Source: Edaphovirga cremea
GTDB lineage: Bacteria; Pseudomonadota; Gammaproteobacteria; Enterobacterales; Enterobacteriaceae
Assembly: GCF_003332275.1 (NCBI RefSeq)
Contig: NZ_QOVA01000001.1
Coordinates: 1 to 64,000, forward strand
DNA: 64,000 bases
Reading direction: 5' to 3'
Position 1 is the stretch's first letter. The number at the start of each line of letters is the position of its first letter. Of this stretch, positions 53,601 to 64,000 are shown piece after piece. The notes beneath the pieces are model-generated. The model ran no database searches and had not been told where the DNA came from. It worked only from the letters and a program-made list of their open reading frames with translations. The position numbers were made by a program, and so were the translations under genes.

Positions 53601-54392
53601 CTGCTGGCTGTAATCCTTAAGCTGACTTTCCCGCTGCTGCCACTGCTGCAACCATGACAGTTGATTTTGGTGGTGACGCGCCCGCTGGCTGAGCGCCTGT
53701 TCCTGTTGATCAAGCTGTGCAAGCCGCTCCTGCAAGGCAAGCGTCTGTTCGTCCGTGAGCAACTCGATACCGGCGGCGCGCTGGTGAAGCCCGTCCAGAT
53801 CGATTTTCGCCTGCTTGTGTTTCTCAAAGACCTCGGCGGAAAGGCGACCATAAATTTCGGTGCCGGTCAGTTCTTCCAGCAGTTCGGCGCGATCGTTGGC
53901 GTCAGCATTGAGGAACGCAGCAAATTGCCCTTGGGAAAGCATCATCGACTTGGTGAAGCGGCCAAAATCCAGACCGGTGATCTGGGCGATCATATCCAGC
54001 TTGTCGCGCACTTTATCGGCAAGGATCTTGCCATCCGCGCAGAGCGCCAGTTCGACTTTTGGCGCCTGTAAATTGCCTTCGGCGGAATTTTTGGCCCGTC
54101 GCTGGCTCCAGAAAGCCCGGTAGGCGATGCCTTTCACTTCAAATTCCACCTCCGCCAGGGATTCGGCGGTGTGGCGGGTCATCAGTTCATTTTGGCTGGG
54201 CGTGACGTTAAGTCGTGGCGTCTGGTGGTACAGCGCCAGACAGATGGCATCCAGCAGGGTGGTTTTCCCTGCGCCTGTCGGGCCAGTGATGGCAAACAAT
54301 CCGTTACTGGCGAAGGGTTCGGCTGTAAAGTCTATTTTCCATTCACCTTGCAGTGAATTGAGGTTCTTCAGGCGTAAACTCAGAATTCTCAT
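50697..54392 (-). CDS. sbcC: SbcC, ATPase subunit of the SbcCD nuclease
   Basis: 1231 residues, about 180 longer than E. coli SbcC (1048). The N-terminal ATPase half has Walker [15 protein letters not shown] (near residue 37). Two long coiled coils flank the zinc hook CPLCG (near residue 598). The C-terminal half has the signature [18 protein letters not shown] and Walker [13 protein letters not shown]. The coils are exceptionally rich in glutamine (runs of Q such as [11 protein letters not shown]), which accounts for the extra length. With SbcD it opens hairpins and trims double-strand ends. The start overlaps the sbcD stop (ATGA), giving coupled expression. Confidence 0.95.
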   Translation of the reverse strand: MRILSLRLKNLNSLQGEWKIDFTAEPFASNGLFAITGPTGAGKTTLLDAICLALYHQTPRLNVTPSQNELMTRHTAESLAEVEFEVKGIAYRAFWSQRRAKNSAEGNLQAPKVELALCADGKILADKVRDKLDMIAQITGLDFGRFTKSMMLSQGQFAAFLNADANDRAELLEELTGTEIYGRLSAEVFEKHKQAKIDLDGLHQRAAGIELLTDEQTLALQERLAQLDQQEQALSQRARHHQNQLSWLQQWQQRESQLKDYSQQRETIEQELQQAQPDLQRLARSEPAEKLRPLQSERDRSKEDLQRLHQQLDRLTLQQQQQQAALTPLTQALETATAQRKQHTDEQVQQEKLIEERVIPLDNQIAQQQSSLNQLAAQRQELQKQETQRKEQLQQTDGQISQARQRLQRLTDYAAAHPHHQYWSSNLELWREQFRQQQQLTQTLAETSRHSEQQTLQIKALQEQIATIVQQQSQQQPHWVQAQAHFDEQQTLFIELEKQTPPAQLREQRDRLNHLRPARQQLLMLSQLSQQTTQRLEKQRQHFAQQQQQLTETEQQLTEKRLAYKQQKAHLTDLEALLKSQELIVSLEAERAKLTPGEACPLCGSTEHPAIADYHAVTPTETARRLAELRVQVDALYTAGTELRTRSEGLKDQQQRLQQEITHAEAELAEQQQRWHSLTQPLSLNFVLEDQHALSEWLTTCDREEEHNQQQLTRFEQAERQLQQSREQLNTAQQALQTSQQQLALLTQRLESQTQTYDSLQKQASEQQLHLEQLRSRFAASLAEFGLTLPAAEQQDQWLTERSEEALRWQTQQQEQQNLDLSLKVLETGRKNQQRSLQECSDALVILNGQYQQLEQTLLTLRQERQHLFGDNTVAAVREQLRKKSSECETACQHASDALQQAQAQSNRLAGELSSLQLQQQHIGQRLQQAEDQLRLALQHSEFADEESLRAALLSDEQRASLQQWKEKLMQRHHQVQVLQQQAAEALQQHQQQRPDDLSLLSGKEEAEIAAIQAQWDDVNLQLKMAVQQQGECRNQLTTDLSRRAGQQALFEQITQSQLHYDDWSYLNHLIGSKEGDKFRKFAQGLTLDHLVYLANLQLSRLHGRYLLQRKASEALELQVVDTWQADAVRDTRTLSGGESFLVSLALALALSDLVSHKTSIDSLFLDEGFGTLDAETLDTALDALDSLNASGKTIGVISHVEAMKERIPVQIKVKKVNGLGISRLGSEFAV

Positions 54393-55621
54393 GCCTGTTC
54401 GTCTCCCTGTGCATGCTGCACCTGCTCAACCACCTGGCTGAACATATGGGTGATTCGCTGCTGTCGCTGCGGATCGATCGCCTCTTCCTGTGCCAGTCGG
54501 CGTTCAAAGACGTCACTGATGCTCAATTCATTCAACGTCTCTTTTTCCTGGAGTGCGAGGCTGCGGTTGCGGTGCTCTTTGCTGCGGCGCAGCAGAATGA
54601 CTTCCACGGGCAGCGTCTCGACCAGCGCCTGAATGCGGCGTTGGATATCGCTGAGATAATCCTGCGTTGCAACCTCAATATCCAGCCAGACCGGCAGCGC
54701 CGGATCTGCATCGGAGAATTGCTTCAACTGCTGTGCAATCTGCTCAAGATCGCCCTTGATCAACTGCATCGGTTGAAGCTGCGGGATCTCCAGCGTGTCG
54801 ATACTGCGCAACTCCTGCCGCTCAAAATCAAGCAGGAAAACGCTTTTGGCGGTACCCAACTCATCGAAACTCAGTGGAATGGGGGAACCGCTGTAACGGA
54901 TATGTTCGGTTTTTGCCACGCACTGCGCGCGATGGATATGACCCAGCGCAATATAGTCCGCCGGGGGAAACGCCTGTGCGGGAAAGGCATCCAGCGTGCC
55001 GATATAGATGTCGCGCACGGAATCCGACGTGCTGACGCCGACGGTGGTCAAATGCCCGGTGGCGATAATCGGTATCGCAAGACCCAACGTCTCCCTCAGT
55101 TGCAGCGCAGAGTGGTAAAGCTGTTGATAATGCCCGGAAATAGCTTCCTGTAGAGCAAGCTGTTTTTCATTGCCCGACTGCCCGGCGCGGCTGGCGATCA
55201 GATCGCGGGGACGCAGGAAAGGGATGGCACAAAGAATGGCACCGGGTTCTCCTTGACGGGTATTCAGCGTCAATACCTGTTGTTGCAGATCGCCGCTGGC
55301 ATTGGCGATCACGGTGGTATTCAGACATGAAAGTAATTCGCGTGATTCATTAAGCGTTGCCACGGAATCATGGTTGCCACCCAGAACGACTAATTGGCAG
55401 CCGGTGCGCTGTAATTCCACCACAAAACGGTTATAGAGTTCGCGCGCATAGCTCGGGGGCGAACCGGTATCAAAAATATCTCCGGCGACGATCACCGCGT
55501 CGACAGCGTGCTTTTCGACCTGTTCAATCAACCAGTGTAAGAACGCCTGATGCTCTGCCGCACGGCTTTTGGTAAAAAAGTACTGACCGAGGTGCCAGTC
55601 AGAAGTGTGGATCAGACGCAT
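54389..55621 (-). CDS. sbcD: SbcD, nuclease subunit of SbcCD
   Basis: 410 residues of the Mre11-type metallophosphoesterase family. Metal motifs in order: SDWHLGQ (residues 7-13), [25 protein letters not shown] and ALGHIHRA. The C-terminal capping domain precedes sbcC. GGAG lies five bases before the ATG. It is divergent from phoB, as in E. coli, with about 210 bp between starts. Confidence 0.96.
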   Translation of the reverse strand: MRLIHTSDWHLGQYFFTKSRAAEHQAFLHWLIEQVEKHAVDAVIVAGDIFDTGSPPSYARELYNRFVVELQRTGCQLVVLGGNHDSVATLNESRELLSCLNTTVIANASGDLQQQVLTLNTRQGEPGAILCAIPFLRPRDLIASRAGQSGNEKQLALQEAISGHYQQLYHSALQLRETLGLAIPIIATGHLTTVGVSTSDSVRDIYIGTLDAFPAQAFPPADYIALGHIHRAQCVAKTEHIRYSGSPIPLSFDELGTAKSVFLLDFERQELRSIDTLEIPQLQPMQLIKGDLEQIAQQLKQFSDADPALPVWLDIEVATQDYLSDIQRRIQALVETLPVEVILLRRSKEHRNRSLALQEKETLNELSISDVFERRLAQEEAIDPQRQQRITHMFSQVVEQVQHAQGDEQA

Positions 55622-55751
55622 AAGGCTCCCGTTTTGGCGGAGAAAGTTGTTGCTGATTATAAGCGTCGGGAGGGAGAGATGTCGTTGGTTAATCTGTTGT
55701 TAGTGGTAATGATGAATAGGAACTAGAATCAGCATCAGTCATAAGCATGTT

Positions 55752-55785
55752 TTTTCATAAATCTGTCACAAAACTGACGCATAAT
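55752..55785 (+). promoter_or_regulatory. Pho box and promoter of phoBR
   Basis: TTTTCATAAATCTGTCAC (55752-55769) matches 16 of 18 positions of the Pho box. A further CTGACGC half-unit follows (55774-55780), and a CATAAT -10 hexamer lies at 55780-55785. The layout is almost identical to the E. coli phoB promoter as recalled. It implies autoactivation by phosphorylated PhoB under phosphate limitation. Confidence 0.88.
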
Positions 55786-55833
55786 GGCGACCGCAACCAA
55801 GCTTTGGTTGCTAACACATTGGCAGGATTGACG

Positions 55834-56523
55834 ATGGCAAGACGCATATTGGTCGTGGAAGATGAGGCGCCGATCCGTGAGATGGTGTGCTTCGTGTTGG
55901 AGCAGAATGGCTACCAACCCCTGGAAGCTGAAGATTTTGACAGTGCGATCAGCCGCCTGACCGAGCCTTTCCCGGATTTAGTCCTGCTGGACTGGATGTT
56001 ACCCGGTGGATCTGGCATTCAGTTCATCAAGCATATGAAACGTGAAGCGCTGACGCGTGATATCCCGGTAATGATGTTGACTGCCCGCGGTGAAGAAGAA
56101 GATCGGGTACGTGGGCTGGAAGTGGGTGCTGACGACTACATCACCAAACCTTTCTCGCCGAAAGAGCTGGTTGCGCGCATCAAAGCGGTCATGCGCCGTA
56201 TCTCGCCGATGGCGGTCGAAGAAATGATTGAAATGCAGGGGCTAAGCCTCGATCCGTCATCGCATCGGGTGATGGCGAACGAGCAGCCGCTGGATATGGG
56301 ACCCACCGAGTTCAAATTGCTGCACTTCTTTATGACGCACCCGGAACGTGTTTACAGCCGCGAACAGTTGCTGAATCACGTCTGGGGCACTAACGTTTAT
56401 GTAGAAGATCGTACGGTTGATGTGCATATCCGCCGCTTGCGCAAGGCACTTGAAGAGAGCGGCCATGATAGAATGGTACAAACTGTCCGGGGAACCGGAT
56501 ACCGCTTCTCAACGCGCTACTGA
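55834..56523 (+). CDS. phoB: Phosphate regulon response regulator PhoB
   Basis: 229 residues from the ATG at 55834 (AGGA upstream; the frame opens earlier at 55747 within the Pho box). Receiver domain: phospho-acceptor Asp53 in LLDWMLPG and Lys in TKPFSPKEL. The winged-helix DNA-binding domain is at about residues 130-229, ending RFSTRY. Activated PhoB binds Pho boxes, including the one upstream. phoR follows after 23 bp. Confidence 0.97.
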   Translation: MARRILVVEDEAPIREMVCFVLEQNGYQPLEAEDFDSAISRLTEPFPDLVLLDWMLPGGSGIQFIKHMKREALTRDIPVMMLTARGEEEDRVRGLEVGADDYITKPFSPKELVARIKAVMRRISPMAVEEMIEMQGLSLDPSSHRVMANEQPLDMGPTEFKLLHFFMTHPERVYSREQLLNHVWGTNVYVEDRTVDVHIRRLRKALEESGHDRMVQTVRGTGYRFSTRY

Positions 56524-56546
56524 ATGACAGCGCCGGGGAACACGTC

Positions 56547-57863
56547 GTGTTAGAACGCTTATTATGGAAAAGGCTGGCGCTGGAACTCGGTCTTTTCTGC
56601 TTGCCCGCCCTGATTCTCGGGCTACTGTTTGGCTATCTTCCCTGGCTGCTGCTGGTTTCATTGCTGGCTGCGCTGGGGTGGAATTTCTATAACCAACTCA
56701 AACTCTCCCACTGGCTGTGGCTCGACCGCAGCATGACCCCGCCCGCAGGCCGTTGGAGCTGGGAACCGCTATTTTATGGCCTCTACCAAATGCAACTGCG
56801 TAACCGGCGGCGGCGGCGTGAGCTGGCGCTGTTGATCAAACGGTTTCGCAGTGGCGCCGAATCCCTGCCAGATGCGGTGGTTATGACCACGGAAGAGGGC
56901 AATATTTTCTGGTGCAACGGACTGGCCCAGCAACTGTTGGGATTCAGATGGCCAGAGGATAATGGTCAAAACATTCTTAACCTGCTGCGTTACCCCGAGT
57001 TTACCCGCTATTTGCAAGGCCAGGATTTTGGTCGCCCTTTGACGCTGGTGCTGAATAACGGTCGCCACGTCGAGTTCCGCGTGATGCCCTATTCGGAAGG
57101 ACAATTGCTGATGGTGGCGCGTGATGTCACCCAGATGCGTCAGCTTGAGGGCGCGCGGCGTACCTTCTTCGCCAACGTCAGCCACGAGTTGCGCACGCCG
57201 CTTACGGTCTTGCAAGGCTATCTGGAGATGATGAACGATCAGGAACTGAAAGAGCCCCTGCGCGGCAAGGCGCTCGACACCATGCAGGAACAGACGCGAA
57301 GAATGGATGGATTGGTCAAACAGCTTTTGACCTTGTCGAAAATTGAGGCGGCGCCGAATCTCGATATGCAGGAGCGGGTTGATATCCCGATGATGCTGCG
57401 GGTATTGCAACGTGAAGTCCAGACGCTGAGCAATGGTAATCACGACGTGATATTCCGCGTTAATGACGAGCTGAAAGTGTTTGGCAACGAGGATCAATTG
57501 CGCAGTGCGGTGTCGAATCTGGTGTATAACGCAGTGAACCATACGCCTGCGGGGACGCGGATCGAAGTCTGCTGGCAAAAAACGGCGCAGGGCGCGCAAT
57601 TTCAGGTCAGTGATAACGGGCCGGGGATTGCACCAGAACACCTTCCCCGTCTGACGGAAAGATTCTATCGGGTCGATAAAGCCCGCTCGCGACAAACTGG
57701 CGGCAGCGGGTTGGGGCTGGCAATCGCCAAGCATGCCCTGAACCACCACGAAGCGCAACTTGAGGTGATCAGTGAACTGGGCTCGGGAACCCGCTTTGTG
57801 TTCACCCTGCCGAATCGATTGATTGTTTCCGATACTTCGACTAAAAATGTGACCCATTCCTGA
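56547..57863 (+). CDS. phoR: Phosphate regulon sensor kinase PhoR
   Basis: 438 residues from a GTG start, collinear without gaps with E. coli PhoR up to the phospho-acceptor His213 (NVSHELRTP). Two adjacent N-terminal membrane helices (about 10-60), a PAS domain (residues about 105-190), then the HATPase domain with [22 protein letters not shown] and [13 protein letters not shown]. It senses PstSCAB-PhoU status in the membrane. The pstS-like gene begins 5 bp after its stop, which makes it part of the same transcript. Confidence 0.97.
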   Translation: MLERLLWKRLALELGLFCLPALILGLLFGYLPWLLLVSLLAALGWNFYNQLKLSHWLWLDRSMTPPAGRWSWEPLFYGLYQMQLRNRRRRRELALLIKRFRSGAESLPDAVVMTTEEGNIFWCNGLAQQLLGFRWPEDNGQNILNLLRYPEFTRYLQGQDFGRPLTLVLNNGRHVEFRVMPYSEGQLLMVARDVTQMRQLEGARRTFFANVSHELRTPLTVLQGYLEMMNDQELKEPLRGKALDTMQEQTRRMDGLVKQLLTLSKIEAAPNLDMQERVDIPMMLRVLQREVQTLSNGNHDVIFRVNDELKVFGNEDQLRSAVSNLVYNAVNHTPAGTRIEVCWQKTAQGAQFQVSDNGPGIAPEHLPRLTERFYRVDKARSRQTGGSGLGLAIAKHALNHHEAQLEVISELGSGTRFVFTLPNRLIVSDTSTKNVTHS

Positions 57864-57868
57864 CACTT

Positions 57869-58849
57869 ATGAGATTCCTGATGACCCACTGGCCTGATAC
57901 GAGAAGATGGCGCAACGCACTCTGTTTGTGGTGCGCGCTTCTTGTCGCTGGCCCGGCGATGGCGCAGGAAAAAAACATGCTTTCGGGCAATCTTTCCAGC
58001 GTAGGATCTGACACGCTGGCGAATCTGATGACGCTTTGGGGCAATGATTTCGCCCATTCCCATCCCGGTGTGAATTTACAGATTCAAGCCGCCGGTTCGT
58101 CAACGGCACCCACGGCACTGGCCGCCGGGGCTGCACAGTTAGGCCCGATGAGTCGTCCCATGAAAGCCGGTGAAGTGACCGCTTTCGAGCAAAATTATGG
58201 CTATGCCCCGTTGGCCGTTCCGGTGGCGGTAGACGCGCTGGTGGTGCTGGTGCACCAGGACAATCCGCTGCGTGGCCTGACGCTGAATCAACTGGACGCC
58301 ATTTTCTCAAGTACGCTCAATTGTGGTGAAGCGAAACCCGTCACCCGCTGGGGCGAACTGGGGTTGGGCGGCAGTTGGCAGAATCGATCGTTTCAACGCT
58401 ATGGGCGTAACTCCGCCTCAGGCACTTATGGCTACTTCAAGTTGAAAGCCCTGTGCGGTGGCGATTTTATACCACAGGTCAACGAGTTACCCGGCTCCTC
58501 TTCTGTGTCACAGGCGGTAGGCGGGGCGCTGAATGGCATTGGTTACGCCAGTATTGGTTTTCATACCAGCGGGGCGCGACAGATTCCCTTGGCTGAGCAG
58601 GGAACGGATTACGTCACGCCGAGCGCAGAAAACGTACGTAATGGTCGCTATCCACTCTCCCGTTTCCTCTATATCTACATTAATAAGGCACCCAATCAAC
58701 CCTTGGAACCGTTGACGGCGGCGTTTCTCGATCACGTGCTTTCAGCGACTGGTCAGGACGTTGTCTCGCGGGATGGGTACTTGCCGCTTCCTCCGGAGAT
58801 GCTCGCCAGCACGCGGGAAAAACTGGGTTTGGCCGCCGAAAAACCATAA
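57869..58849 (+). CDS. Orphan PstS-like phosphate-binding protein in the phoBR operon
   Basis: 326 residues with a signal peptide (about 1-33, ending AMAQ); an in-frame ATG at 57881 is an alternative start. The PstS family features are VGSDTLANLMTLWG, AGSSTAPTALAAGAAQLGPMSRPM and RYGRNSASGTYGYFK, which form the phosphate pocket (Ser/Thr/Asp/Arg). It lies 5 bp after phoR, with no pstC, pstA or pstB beside it. Co-transcription with phoBR implies induction under phosphate starvation. It may feed a PstCAB located elsewhere or act as a phosphate sensor. From memory, the gene is also seen after phoR in Yersinia- and Serratia-type genomes. Confidence 0.82.
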   Translation: MRFLMTHWPDTRRWRNALCLWCALLVAGPAMAQEKNMLSGNLSSVGSDTLANLMTLWGNDFAHSHPGVNLQIQAAGSSTAPTALAAGAAQLGPMSRPMKAGEVTAFEQNYGYAPLAVPVAVDALVVLVHQDNPLRGLTLNQLDAIFSSTLNCGEAKPVTRWGELGLGGSWQNRSFQRYGRNSASGTYGYFKLKALCGGDFIPQVNELPGSSSVSQAVGGALNGIGYASIGFHTSGARQIPLAEQGTDYVTPSAENVRNGRYPLSRFLYIYINKAPNQPLEPLTAAFLDHVLSATGQDVVSRDGYLPLPPEMLASTREKLGLAAEKP

Positions 58850-59272
58850 GCATTTCGTGCGTGAATGAGTGATAAATCATCTTTTTCGCGCATGAATATG
58901 CGTTGTTGAGCATATTTTGTGTGTTGATTGACTAAAAATGATACAAATCATGTAGTGTATATTAAATAATAACTGGCACGATTGACTGGTATGGGGAAAA
59001 ACTCTGGTTGATCGTCCTGCTTTCTGGATCCCGCCTTGCCTTTGCGCACTACTAACGTTTACCTTAGCCCCCCGTTGTCGTTCCATAACATCTAAAACAT
59101 TGCACATCATCAAGGGCGGTTACATTTTCCAGAAAGGAATTCTGTTTAATTTGCTGTAGGCATAAGGGCCATTTTTTGGCGTTTGCTGGCAATTAAAGAA
59201 AGTGCTGACAATTCAAGAAATTCGACAACGTGGGACTTTTTTTTCATTTGAACAGGTAACACGGCACCAATC
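58850..59272 (+). other. Spacer and upstream region of brnQ
   Basis: About 420 bp with no supported gene. The first 150 bp are AT-rich, with a promoter-like TAGTGTATATTAAATAATA stretch near 58951-58970. The last 100 bp contain TTGCTGTAGGCATAAGG near 59151. No leucine-rich leader peptide or T-box pattern was found. Confidence 0.5.
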
Positions 59273-60592
59273 ATGAGTCATCGTTTAACAAGTAAAGATA
59301 TTCTGGCATTGGGTTTCATGACCTTTGCCCTTTTCGTCGGCGCAGGCAATATCATCTTTCCTCCAATGGTGGGTTTGCAGTCGGGCCAACACGTCTGGTG
59401 GGCTGCGGCAGGCTTCCTGATCACCGCCGTAGGTCTTCCGGTGGTCACGGTTATCGCGCTGGCCCGCGTCGGTGGCGGCATCGATGCCCTGAGCACGCCA
59501 ATTGGCCGCAACGCGGGTCTGCTGCTGGCGACCGTCTGCTATCTCGCCGTGGGGCCTCTTTTTGCCACACCGCGTACCGCAACAGTCTCTTTTGAAGTGG
59601 GTATTGCCCCGCTGACCGGTGACGGCGCACTGCCGCTGTTCATCTACAGCCTGGTGTACTTTGCGGTAGTGATTGCCATTTCGCTCTATCCTGGCCGTCT
59701 GCTTGATACCGTCGGGCATGTTCTGGCCCCACTGAAAATGGTGGCGCTGGCTATTCTCGGTATTGCCGCCGTGCTGTGGCCAGCCGGTCAAATTATTCCC
59801 GCCAACGAAGTTTATGAGCACGTGCCATTCTCCTCGGGTTTCGTCAATGGTTACCTGACGATGGACACACTGGGGGCGCTGGTCTTTGGGATCGTTATCG
59901 TCAATGCTGCCCGTTCGCGTGGCGTTACTGACGCCAAACTCCTGACGCGTTATACGGTGTGGGCCGGTTTGATTGCCGGAGTGGGCCTGATGTTGGTCTA
60001 CCTCAGTCTGTTCAAACTGGGTTCCGGCAGCGGTGTGTTGGTGCCTGATGCCCAGAACGGCGCGGTGATCCTGCATGCCTATGTGCAGCATACGTTCGGC
60101 GGTGTGGGAAGTGGTTTCCTGGCAGTACTGATATTTATCGCCTGTATGGTGACGGCTATCGGCCTGACCTGCGCTTGTGCAGAGTTTTTCGCCCAGTATT
60201 TGCCATTGTCCTATCGCTCGCTGGTATTCATTCTTGGCCTGTTTTCCATGGTGGTTTCAAATCTGGGGCTTAGCCATTTGATCCAGATCTCCATTCCTGT
60301 GCTGACAGCCATCTATCCTCCCTGTATTGTGCTGGTGGTATTGAGCTTTACGCTGCGCTGGTGGAACAATAATTCGCGGATCATTGCGCCAGCGATGCTG
60401 ATTAGCCTGATCTTTGGTATCCTTGATGCGTTGAAAGCCTCGACTTTCCAGCCATTGTTGCCTGCCTGGACCGACCATCTGCCGTTATCGACGCAAGGTC
60501 TGGCCTGGTTACCGCCAACGTTGCTGATTATGGTCGTGGCGGGAATTTACGATCGCATCATCGGCGAAAGCAAAGTTACCGTTCATCAATAG
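59273..60592 (+). CDS. brnQ: Branched-chain amino acid:sodium symporter BrnQ
   Basis: 439 residues with twelve membrane helices and the LIVCS family signature [25 protein letters not shown] at the N-terminus (seen as [14 protein letters not shown]). It imports leucine, isoleucine and valine. It keeps the E. coli position between phoR and proY, apart from the pstS-like insertion. The ribosome-binding site is weak. A strong terminator follows. Confidence 0.95.
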   Translation: MSHRLTSKDILALGFMTFALFVGAGNIIFPPMVGLQSGQHVWWAAAGFLITAVGLPVVTVIALARVGGGIDALSTPIGRNAGLLLATVCYLAVGPLFATPRTATVSFEVGIAPLTGDGALPLFIYSLVYFAVVIAISLYPGRLLDTVGHVLAPLKMVALAILGIAAVLWPAGQIIPANEVYEHVPFSSGFVNGYLTMDTLGALVFGIVIVNAARSRGVTDAKLLTRYTVWAGLIAGVGLMLVYLSLFKLGSGSGVLVPDAQNGAVILHAYVQHTFGGVGSGFLAVLIFIACMVTAIGLTCACAEFFAQYLPLSYRSLVFILGLFSMVVSNLGLSHLIQISIPVLTAIYPPCIVLVVLSFTLRWWNNNSRIIAPAMLISLIFGILDALKASTFQPLLPAWTDHLPLSTQGLAWLPPTLLIMVVAGIYDRIIGESKVTVHQ

Positions 60593-60636
60593 CAATCCGC
60601 CAAACGTAACCGGAGCGACTCTATCCGGAATATTTT

Positions 60637-60663
60637 GCCACGGGATCCTGCCCGTGGCTTTTT
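60637..60663 (+). terminator. Terminator of brnQ
   Basis: GCCACGGG (60637-60644) and CCCGTGGC (60651-60658) form a perfect 8-bp stem with a 6-base loop, then five Ts. Confidence 0.9.
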
Positions 60664-60688
60664 GCGTCAATAAAACAGGTTTATACAC

Positions 60689-62071
60689 ATGCAACAACCC
60701 GTCAATAAGCTCAAACGTGGCTTAAGCACCCGGCACATCCGTTTTATGGCATTGGGTTCGGCGATTGGTACCGGACTGTTTTATGGTTCTGCTGAAGCAA
60801 TCAGAATGGCTGGCCCCAGCGTGTTGCTGGCCTATCTGGTGGGCGGTATCGTCGCCTTTATCATCATGCGCGCGCTGGGTGAGATGTCCGTCAACAACCC
60901 GCAAGCCAGTTCCTTTTCACGCTATGCGCAGGACTATCTGGGGCCGATGGCCGGTTATATCACCGGTTGGACCTACTGCTTTGAAATCCTGATCGTTGCC
61001 ATCGCTGATGTGACGGCATTCGGTATCTATATGGGCGTCTGGTTCCCGGATGTACCGCACTGGATCTGGGTGTTGAGCGTGGTGTTGATTATCGGTGCCA
61101 TTAATCTGCTGAGCGTCAAGGTATTCGGTGAGCTTGAGTTCTGGTTCTCCTTCTTCAAGGTACTGACCATCATCATCATGATCGTGGCGGGTATCGGGAT
61201 TATCTTCTGGGGCATTGGTAACGGCGGGCAAGCGACCGGCATCCATAATTTGTGGACGCACGGCGGTTTCTTCAGCAACGGCATTATGGGCACCATTCTG
61301 TCACTGCAATTGGTAATGTTCGCCTACGGCGGTATTGAGATTATCGGTATCACCGCGGGTGAAGCCAAAGATCCGAAGGTCTCGATTCCGAAGGCGATCA
61401 ACTCAGTGCCATTGCGCATTCTGGTGTTCTATGTCGGCACGCTGTTTGTGATTATGTCGATTTACCCATGGAATCAGGTAGGTACGCAGGGTAGCCCCTT
61501 TGTATTGACCTTCCAGCATATGGGGATCACCATTGCCGCGGGGATCCTGAATTTCGTGGTGATTACGGCGTCGCTTTCCGCTATCAACAGCGATGTGTTT
61601 GGCGTGGGCCGCATGCTGCACGGCATGGCAGAGCAAGGGCATGCGCCCAAGATTTTCAGCAAAGTGTCACGCAATGGCATTCCGTGGGTGACGGTGGTGG
61701 TGATGATGCTGGCAATGCTGGTTGCTGTTTATCTGAACTACATTATGCCGGAAAGCGTGTTCCTGGTGATTGCTTCGCTGGCGACCTTCGCGACGGTGTG
61801 GGTATGGATCATGATTCTGTTTTCACAGATCGGTTTCCGTCGCCAGCTCTCGTCGCAGCAGATAAAAGCACTGGAATTCCCACTGCGGGGCGGCATTTTT
61901 ACCTCGGTAATCGCGATTATCTTCCTGGTATTCATCATTGGCCTGATTGGTTACTTCCCTGATACCCGCGTTTCGCTCTACGCCGGATTGATTTGGGTTG
62001 TATTGCTGCTGGCCGGTTACTGGTGGAAGACGCGCGTACAACGCACAATTGCCAACGCTACCAGCGAGTAA
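60689..62071 (+). CDS. proY: Proline-specific permease-like APC transporter ProY
   Basis: 460 residues with twelve membrane helices and the amino acid permease signature [27 protein letters not shown] (core: GSAIGTGLF). [19 protein letters not shown] is the second conserved stretch. E. coli ProY is a cryptic proline permease-like protein. A terminator separates it from brnQ, so it has its own promoter in the 60664-60688 region or depends on read-through. Substrate assignment rests on orthology. Confidence 0.93.
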   Translation: MQQPVNKLKRGLSTRHIRFMALGSAIGTGLFYGSAEAIRMAGPSVLLAYLVGGIVAFIIMRALGEMSVNNPQASSFSRYAQDYLGPMAGYITGWTYCFEILIVAIADVTAFGIYMGVWFPDVPHWIWVLSVVLIIGAINLLSVKVFGELEFWFSFFKVLTIIIMIVAGIGIIFWGIGNGGQATGIHNLWTHGGFFSNGIMGTILSLQLVMFAYGGIEIIGITAGEAKDPKVSIPKAINSVPLRILVFYVGTLFVIMSIYPWNQVGTQGSPFVLTFQHMGITIAAGILNFVVITASLSAINSDVFGVGRMLHGMAEQGHAPKIFSKVSRNGIPWVTVVVMMLAMLVAVYLNYIMPESVFLVIASLATFATVWVWIMILFSQIGFRRQLSSQQIKALEFPLRGGIFTSVIAIIFLVFIIGLIGYFPDTRVSLYAGLIWVVLLLAGYWWKTRVQRTIANATSE

Positions 62072-62088
62072 ACGCTCTCCGCCCCCGT

Positions 62089-62121
62089 CCTCCTCCCTGA
62101 GTAACCTCAGAAAAGATGAGG
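62089..62121. promoter_or_regulatory. Possible MalT boxes upstream of malZ
   Basis: AGGGAGGAGG on the minus strand (62098-62089) and AAAAGATGAGG (62111-62121) resemble the MalT box GGGGA(T/G)GAGG, with two to three differences each. malZ is MalT-controlled in E. coli. Pattern match only. Confidence 0.3.
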
Positions 62122-62180
62122 GCGTGGGCGTCCTCTCGTGGCATGGTAGCGGCAAATGATTTTCTGAATCAGGAGTCCCT

Positions 62181-64000
62181 ATGCTTAATGCCTGGCATCT
62201 GCCTGTGCCGCCATTCTTGCGGCGAAGAGGCGATCGACTTTACATCACCCTATTGCTGAGCGCTGAGAGTGCTCCTTCACAGGTTTTCTTGCGCGGTGAA
62301 CCGGATAATGAAGAGTGGCTGCTGCCCATGCCTTCAAGCAAGCAGGGTGAATATATCCGTTATCACACCACGCTGGCCCTGCATGAAGGTGAGGATATTC
62401 GCCGCTATTGTTTCAAACTCCTGTGGCCTGAACGCCAGCAGTGGTTTGGGCCGCGGGGATTCAGCGCGATACCTCCGGGACAGTTGGAACAGTTCGCCGT
62501 CAGCGTACCGGATAGCGGCCCTGACTGGGTGGCGGATCAGATCTTTTACCAGATTTTCCCCGATCGTTTCTTTAGCAGCGGTGGTGACTATTTACTGCAA
62601 AACGACAGCTATTTCCATCACGCTGCCGGGCGCTGGTCAACGCGTAGCGACTGGAAAAAAACCTTGAGCGAAGAGGGTGCCGCGTCTGATTTCTATGGTG
62701 GCGATCTCGATGGGATCAGCAGCAAACTGCCGTATCTGCGCAAACTCGGCGTAACAGCCCTCTATCTGAATCCCATTTTCACCGCTCCGAGCGTACATAA
62801 ATACGATACGCATGATTACTACCACGTAGATCCCTTTTTCGGTGGCAATGAGGCCTTGCTCCGCCTGCGGGAAAAGACCCGTAAAATGGGAATCAAGCTG
62901 GTACTTGACGGGGTATTCAACCACGCCGGGGATTCGCACCCGTGGTTTGACCGCCATAAATTGAGTGAAAAAGGTGCCTGCCACCACCCAGATTCACCTT
63001 ATCGCGGCTGGTTCAGTTTCTGGCCAGACGGCACCACGCGCGACTGGAAAGGCTACAGCAGCTTGCCAAAGCTGAACTATGCCGATCCCGAGGTCGTGCA
63101 GCGGATTTATCAGGGTGATGACAGCGTTGTCCGTCATTGGCTTCGCCCGCCTTACAGTATTGATGGCTGGCGACTCGACGTGGTGCATATGCTGGGCGAG
63201 CACGGCGGAGCCAAAGGTAATCTGCATCATCTGGCTGGGATTTATCAGGCAGCCAAAGATGAAAATCCACAAGCCTATATTCTGGGTGAACATTTCGGTG
63301 ATGCCCGGCGCTGGCTTCATGCCGGTGTAGAAGATGCCGCAATGAACTACATGGGGTTTGCCTTGCCGCTGCGGGCGTTTCTTACGGGAATCGATATTGC
63401 CATGCAACCGGTGGCGATAACGGCCAATGAATGTGCCGAGTGGATGGAAAACTATCGCGCCGGATTGTCCCACCAAACGCAGTTACGTCAATTCAATCAA
63501 TTAGATAGCCACGATACTGCACGCTTCCTGACGCTCCTCAATGGCAATATCGAGCGCATGCGCATGGCGGTGGTGTGGATGTATACGTGGATCGGGGTTC
63601 CATGCATCTACTACGGTGATGAAGTTGGGTTGGACGGTGGTAACGATCCGTTCTGTCGTAAACCTTTCCCCTGGGAAGAGTCAGAGTGGAATCACGATTT
63701 GCTGGCACTTTATCGCCAGATGAGCGCACTGAGGCAACAGAACAAGGCGTTGCGTCATGGCGGATGCCTGATTTTGCACTCGACAGACGACACGTTGGTG
63801 TTTGTGCGTGCTTACCAGCAGGAACGAATCCTGATTGCGATACAGCGCAGTGCGTCGGCAACGGCAACGCTTCCGCTATCCCCATTAGTGATTGATGGCA
63901 GATGGCAGTGTCTGGAAGGTGAGGGAGTACTTACCTCGCAAACCACACATCTGCATATGGCGTTGCCTGCCGAAAGCGTTACGGTTTGGCGACTCATCCC
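62181..64000 (+). CDS. malZ: Maltodextrin glucosidase MalZ (3' end beyond the window)
   Basis: The ATG at 62181 has AGGAG five bases upstream. The frame stays open to the window end (606 codons), so only the last few residues are missing; E. coli MalZ has about 604-605 residues. It has an N-terminal sugar-binding domain (about 1-115), then the GH13 barrel: [11 protein letters not shown] (region I), GWRLDVVHM (region II, nucleophile Asp), ILGEHFG (region III, Glu) and [11 protein letters not shown] (region IV). It also has [20 protein letters not shown], which is almost identical to E. coli. It releases glucose from the reducing end of maltodextrins in the cytoplasm. Confidence 0.96.
   Translation, partial: MLNAWHLPVPPFLRRRGDRLYITLLLSAESAPSQVFLRGEPDNEEWLLPMPSSKQGEYIRYHTTLALHEGEDIRRYCFKLLWPERQQWFGPRGFSAIPPGQLEQFAVSVPDSGPDWVADQIFYQIFPDRFFSSGGDYLLQNDSYFHHAAGRWSTRSDWKKTLSEEGAASDFYGGDLDGISSKLPYLRKLGVTALYLNPIFTAPSVHKYDTHDYYHVDPFFGGNEALLRLREKTRKMGIKLVLDGVFNHAGDSHPWFDRHKLSEKGACHHPDSPYRGWFSFWPDGTTRDWKGYSSLPKLNYADPEVVQRIYQGDDSVVRHWLRPPYSIDGWRLDVVHMLGEHGGAKGNLHHLAGIYQAAKDENPQAYILGEHFGDARRWLHAGVEDAAMNYMGFALPLRAFLTGIDIAMQPVAITANECAEWMENYRAGLSHQTQLRQFNQLDSHDTARFLTLLNGNIERMRMAVVWMYTWIGVPCIYYGDEVGLDGGNDPFCRKPFPWEESEWNHDLLALYRQMSALRQQNKALRHGGCLILHSTDDTLVFVRAYQQERILIAIQRSASATATLPLSPLVIDGRWQCLEGEGVLTSQTTHLHMALPAESVTVWRLI

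Noticed and set aside
56769-57866. 365-codon minus-strand frame opposite phoR
   Set aside because: Shadow frame of phoR with composition typical of antisense translation and no ribosome-binding site.
58850-59272. Leader peptide or T-box control of brnQ
   Set aside because: No leucine/valine-rich short frame with attenuator stems was seen, and T-boxes are not expected in this group.

Overview
The window is a chromosomal segment of a gamma-proteobacterium of the order Enterobacterales. Its right half follows the Escherichia coli order aroL-yaiA-ppnP-rdgC-(insert)-mak-sbcC-sbcD-phoB-phoR-brnQ-proY-malZ. A pstS-like gene directly after phoR, the absence of aroM and araJ, and the large sugar-catabolism inserts point to a Pectobacteriaceae/Yersiniaceae-like genome (Brenneria, Pectobacterium, Dickeya, Serratia) rather than E. 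coli itself. That placement is inference, and genus is not decided. No tRNA, rRNA, CRISPR array, prophage or insertion sequence was found.

Left edge (1-1.2 kb): a non-coding block of four copies of a GC-rich repeat family in both orientations, plus a 7-bp microsatellite. 1.3-6 kb: a dmsABC-like molybdoenzyme operon on the minus strand, divergent from an IclR-family regulator. 6.4-15.7 kb: a self-contained sugar-alcohol catabolic island. It has an erythritol/L-threitol-dehydrogenase-like enzyme, a ribose-type ABC importer, an L-xylulokinase-like FGGY kinase, an L-xylulose-5-P 3-epimerase (UlaE type), an L-ribulose-5-P 4-epimerase (AraD/UlaF type) and a LacI-family regulator. Four related operator-like sites and two CRP-like sites sit in front of its two transcription units. 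The best-fitting route is pentitol to L-xylulose to L-xylulose-5-P to L-ribulose-5-P to D-xylulose-5-P.

16-34.7 kb: mixed accessory and core genes. These include ada, a quinone-reductase-like gene, a HigBA-type toxin-antitoxin pair under a perfect 22-bp palindrome, an SDR, a MASE2-GGDEF diguanylate cyclase, an Arc-like regulator, DoxX, several GNAT acetyltransferases, an isochorismatase-like hydrolase, an SLC13 transporter, amyA, a MocR regulator divergent from a LysE exporter, a cold-shock gene with a long leader, pagP behind a PhoP-type box, agp and sseA. 35.7-39.7 kb: yedI-like, aroL with three TyrR boxes, yaiA, ppnP, rdgC.

39.7-49.5 kb: a second catabolic island lies between rdgC and mak, which are adjacent in E. 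coli. A hybrid histidine kinase and an OmpR-type response regulator, both on the minus strand, flank a plus-strand operon of ABC importer (ATPase, permease, binding protein), D-lyxose-isomerase-like enzyme, class II aldolase and PfkB kinase. This is a complete aldose-to-ketose-to-ketose-phosphate-to-triose route with its own apparent two-component system. 49.7-64 kb: mak, sbcDC, phoBR with a Pho box, an orphan phosphate-binding protein, brnQ, proY and malZ, which runs off the window.

The two candidates for little-described systems are the LacI/CRP-controlled pentitol island and the two-component-flanked aldose island. Substrates of both are inferred from gene content and need biochemical confirmation.
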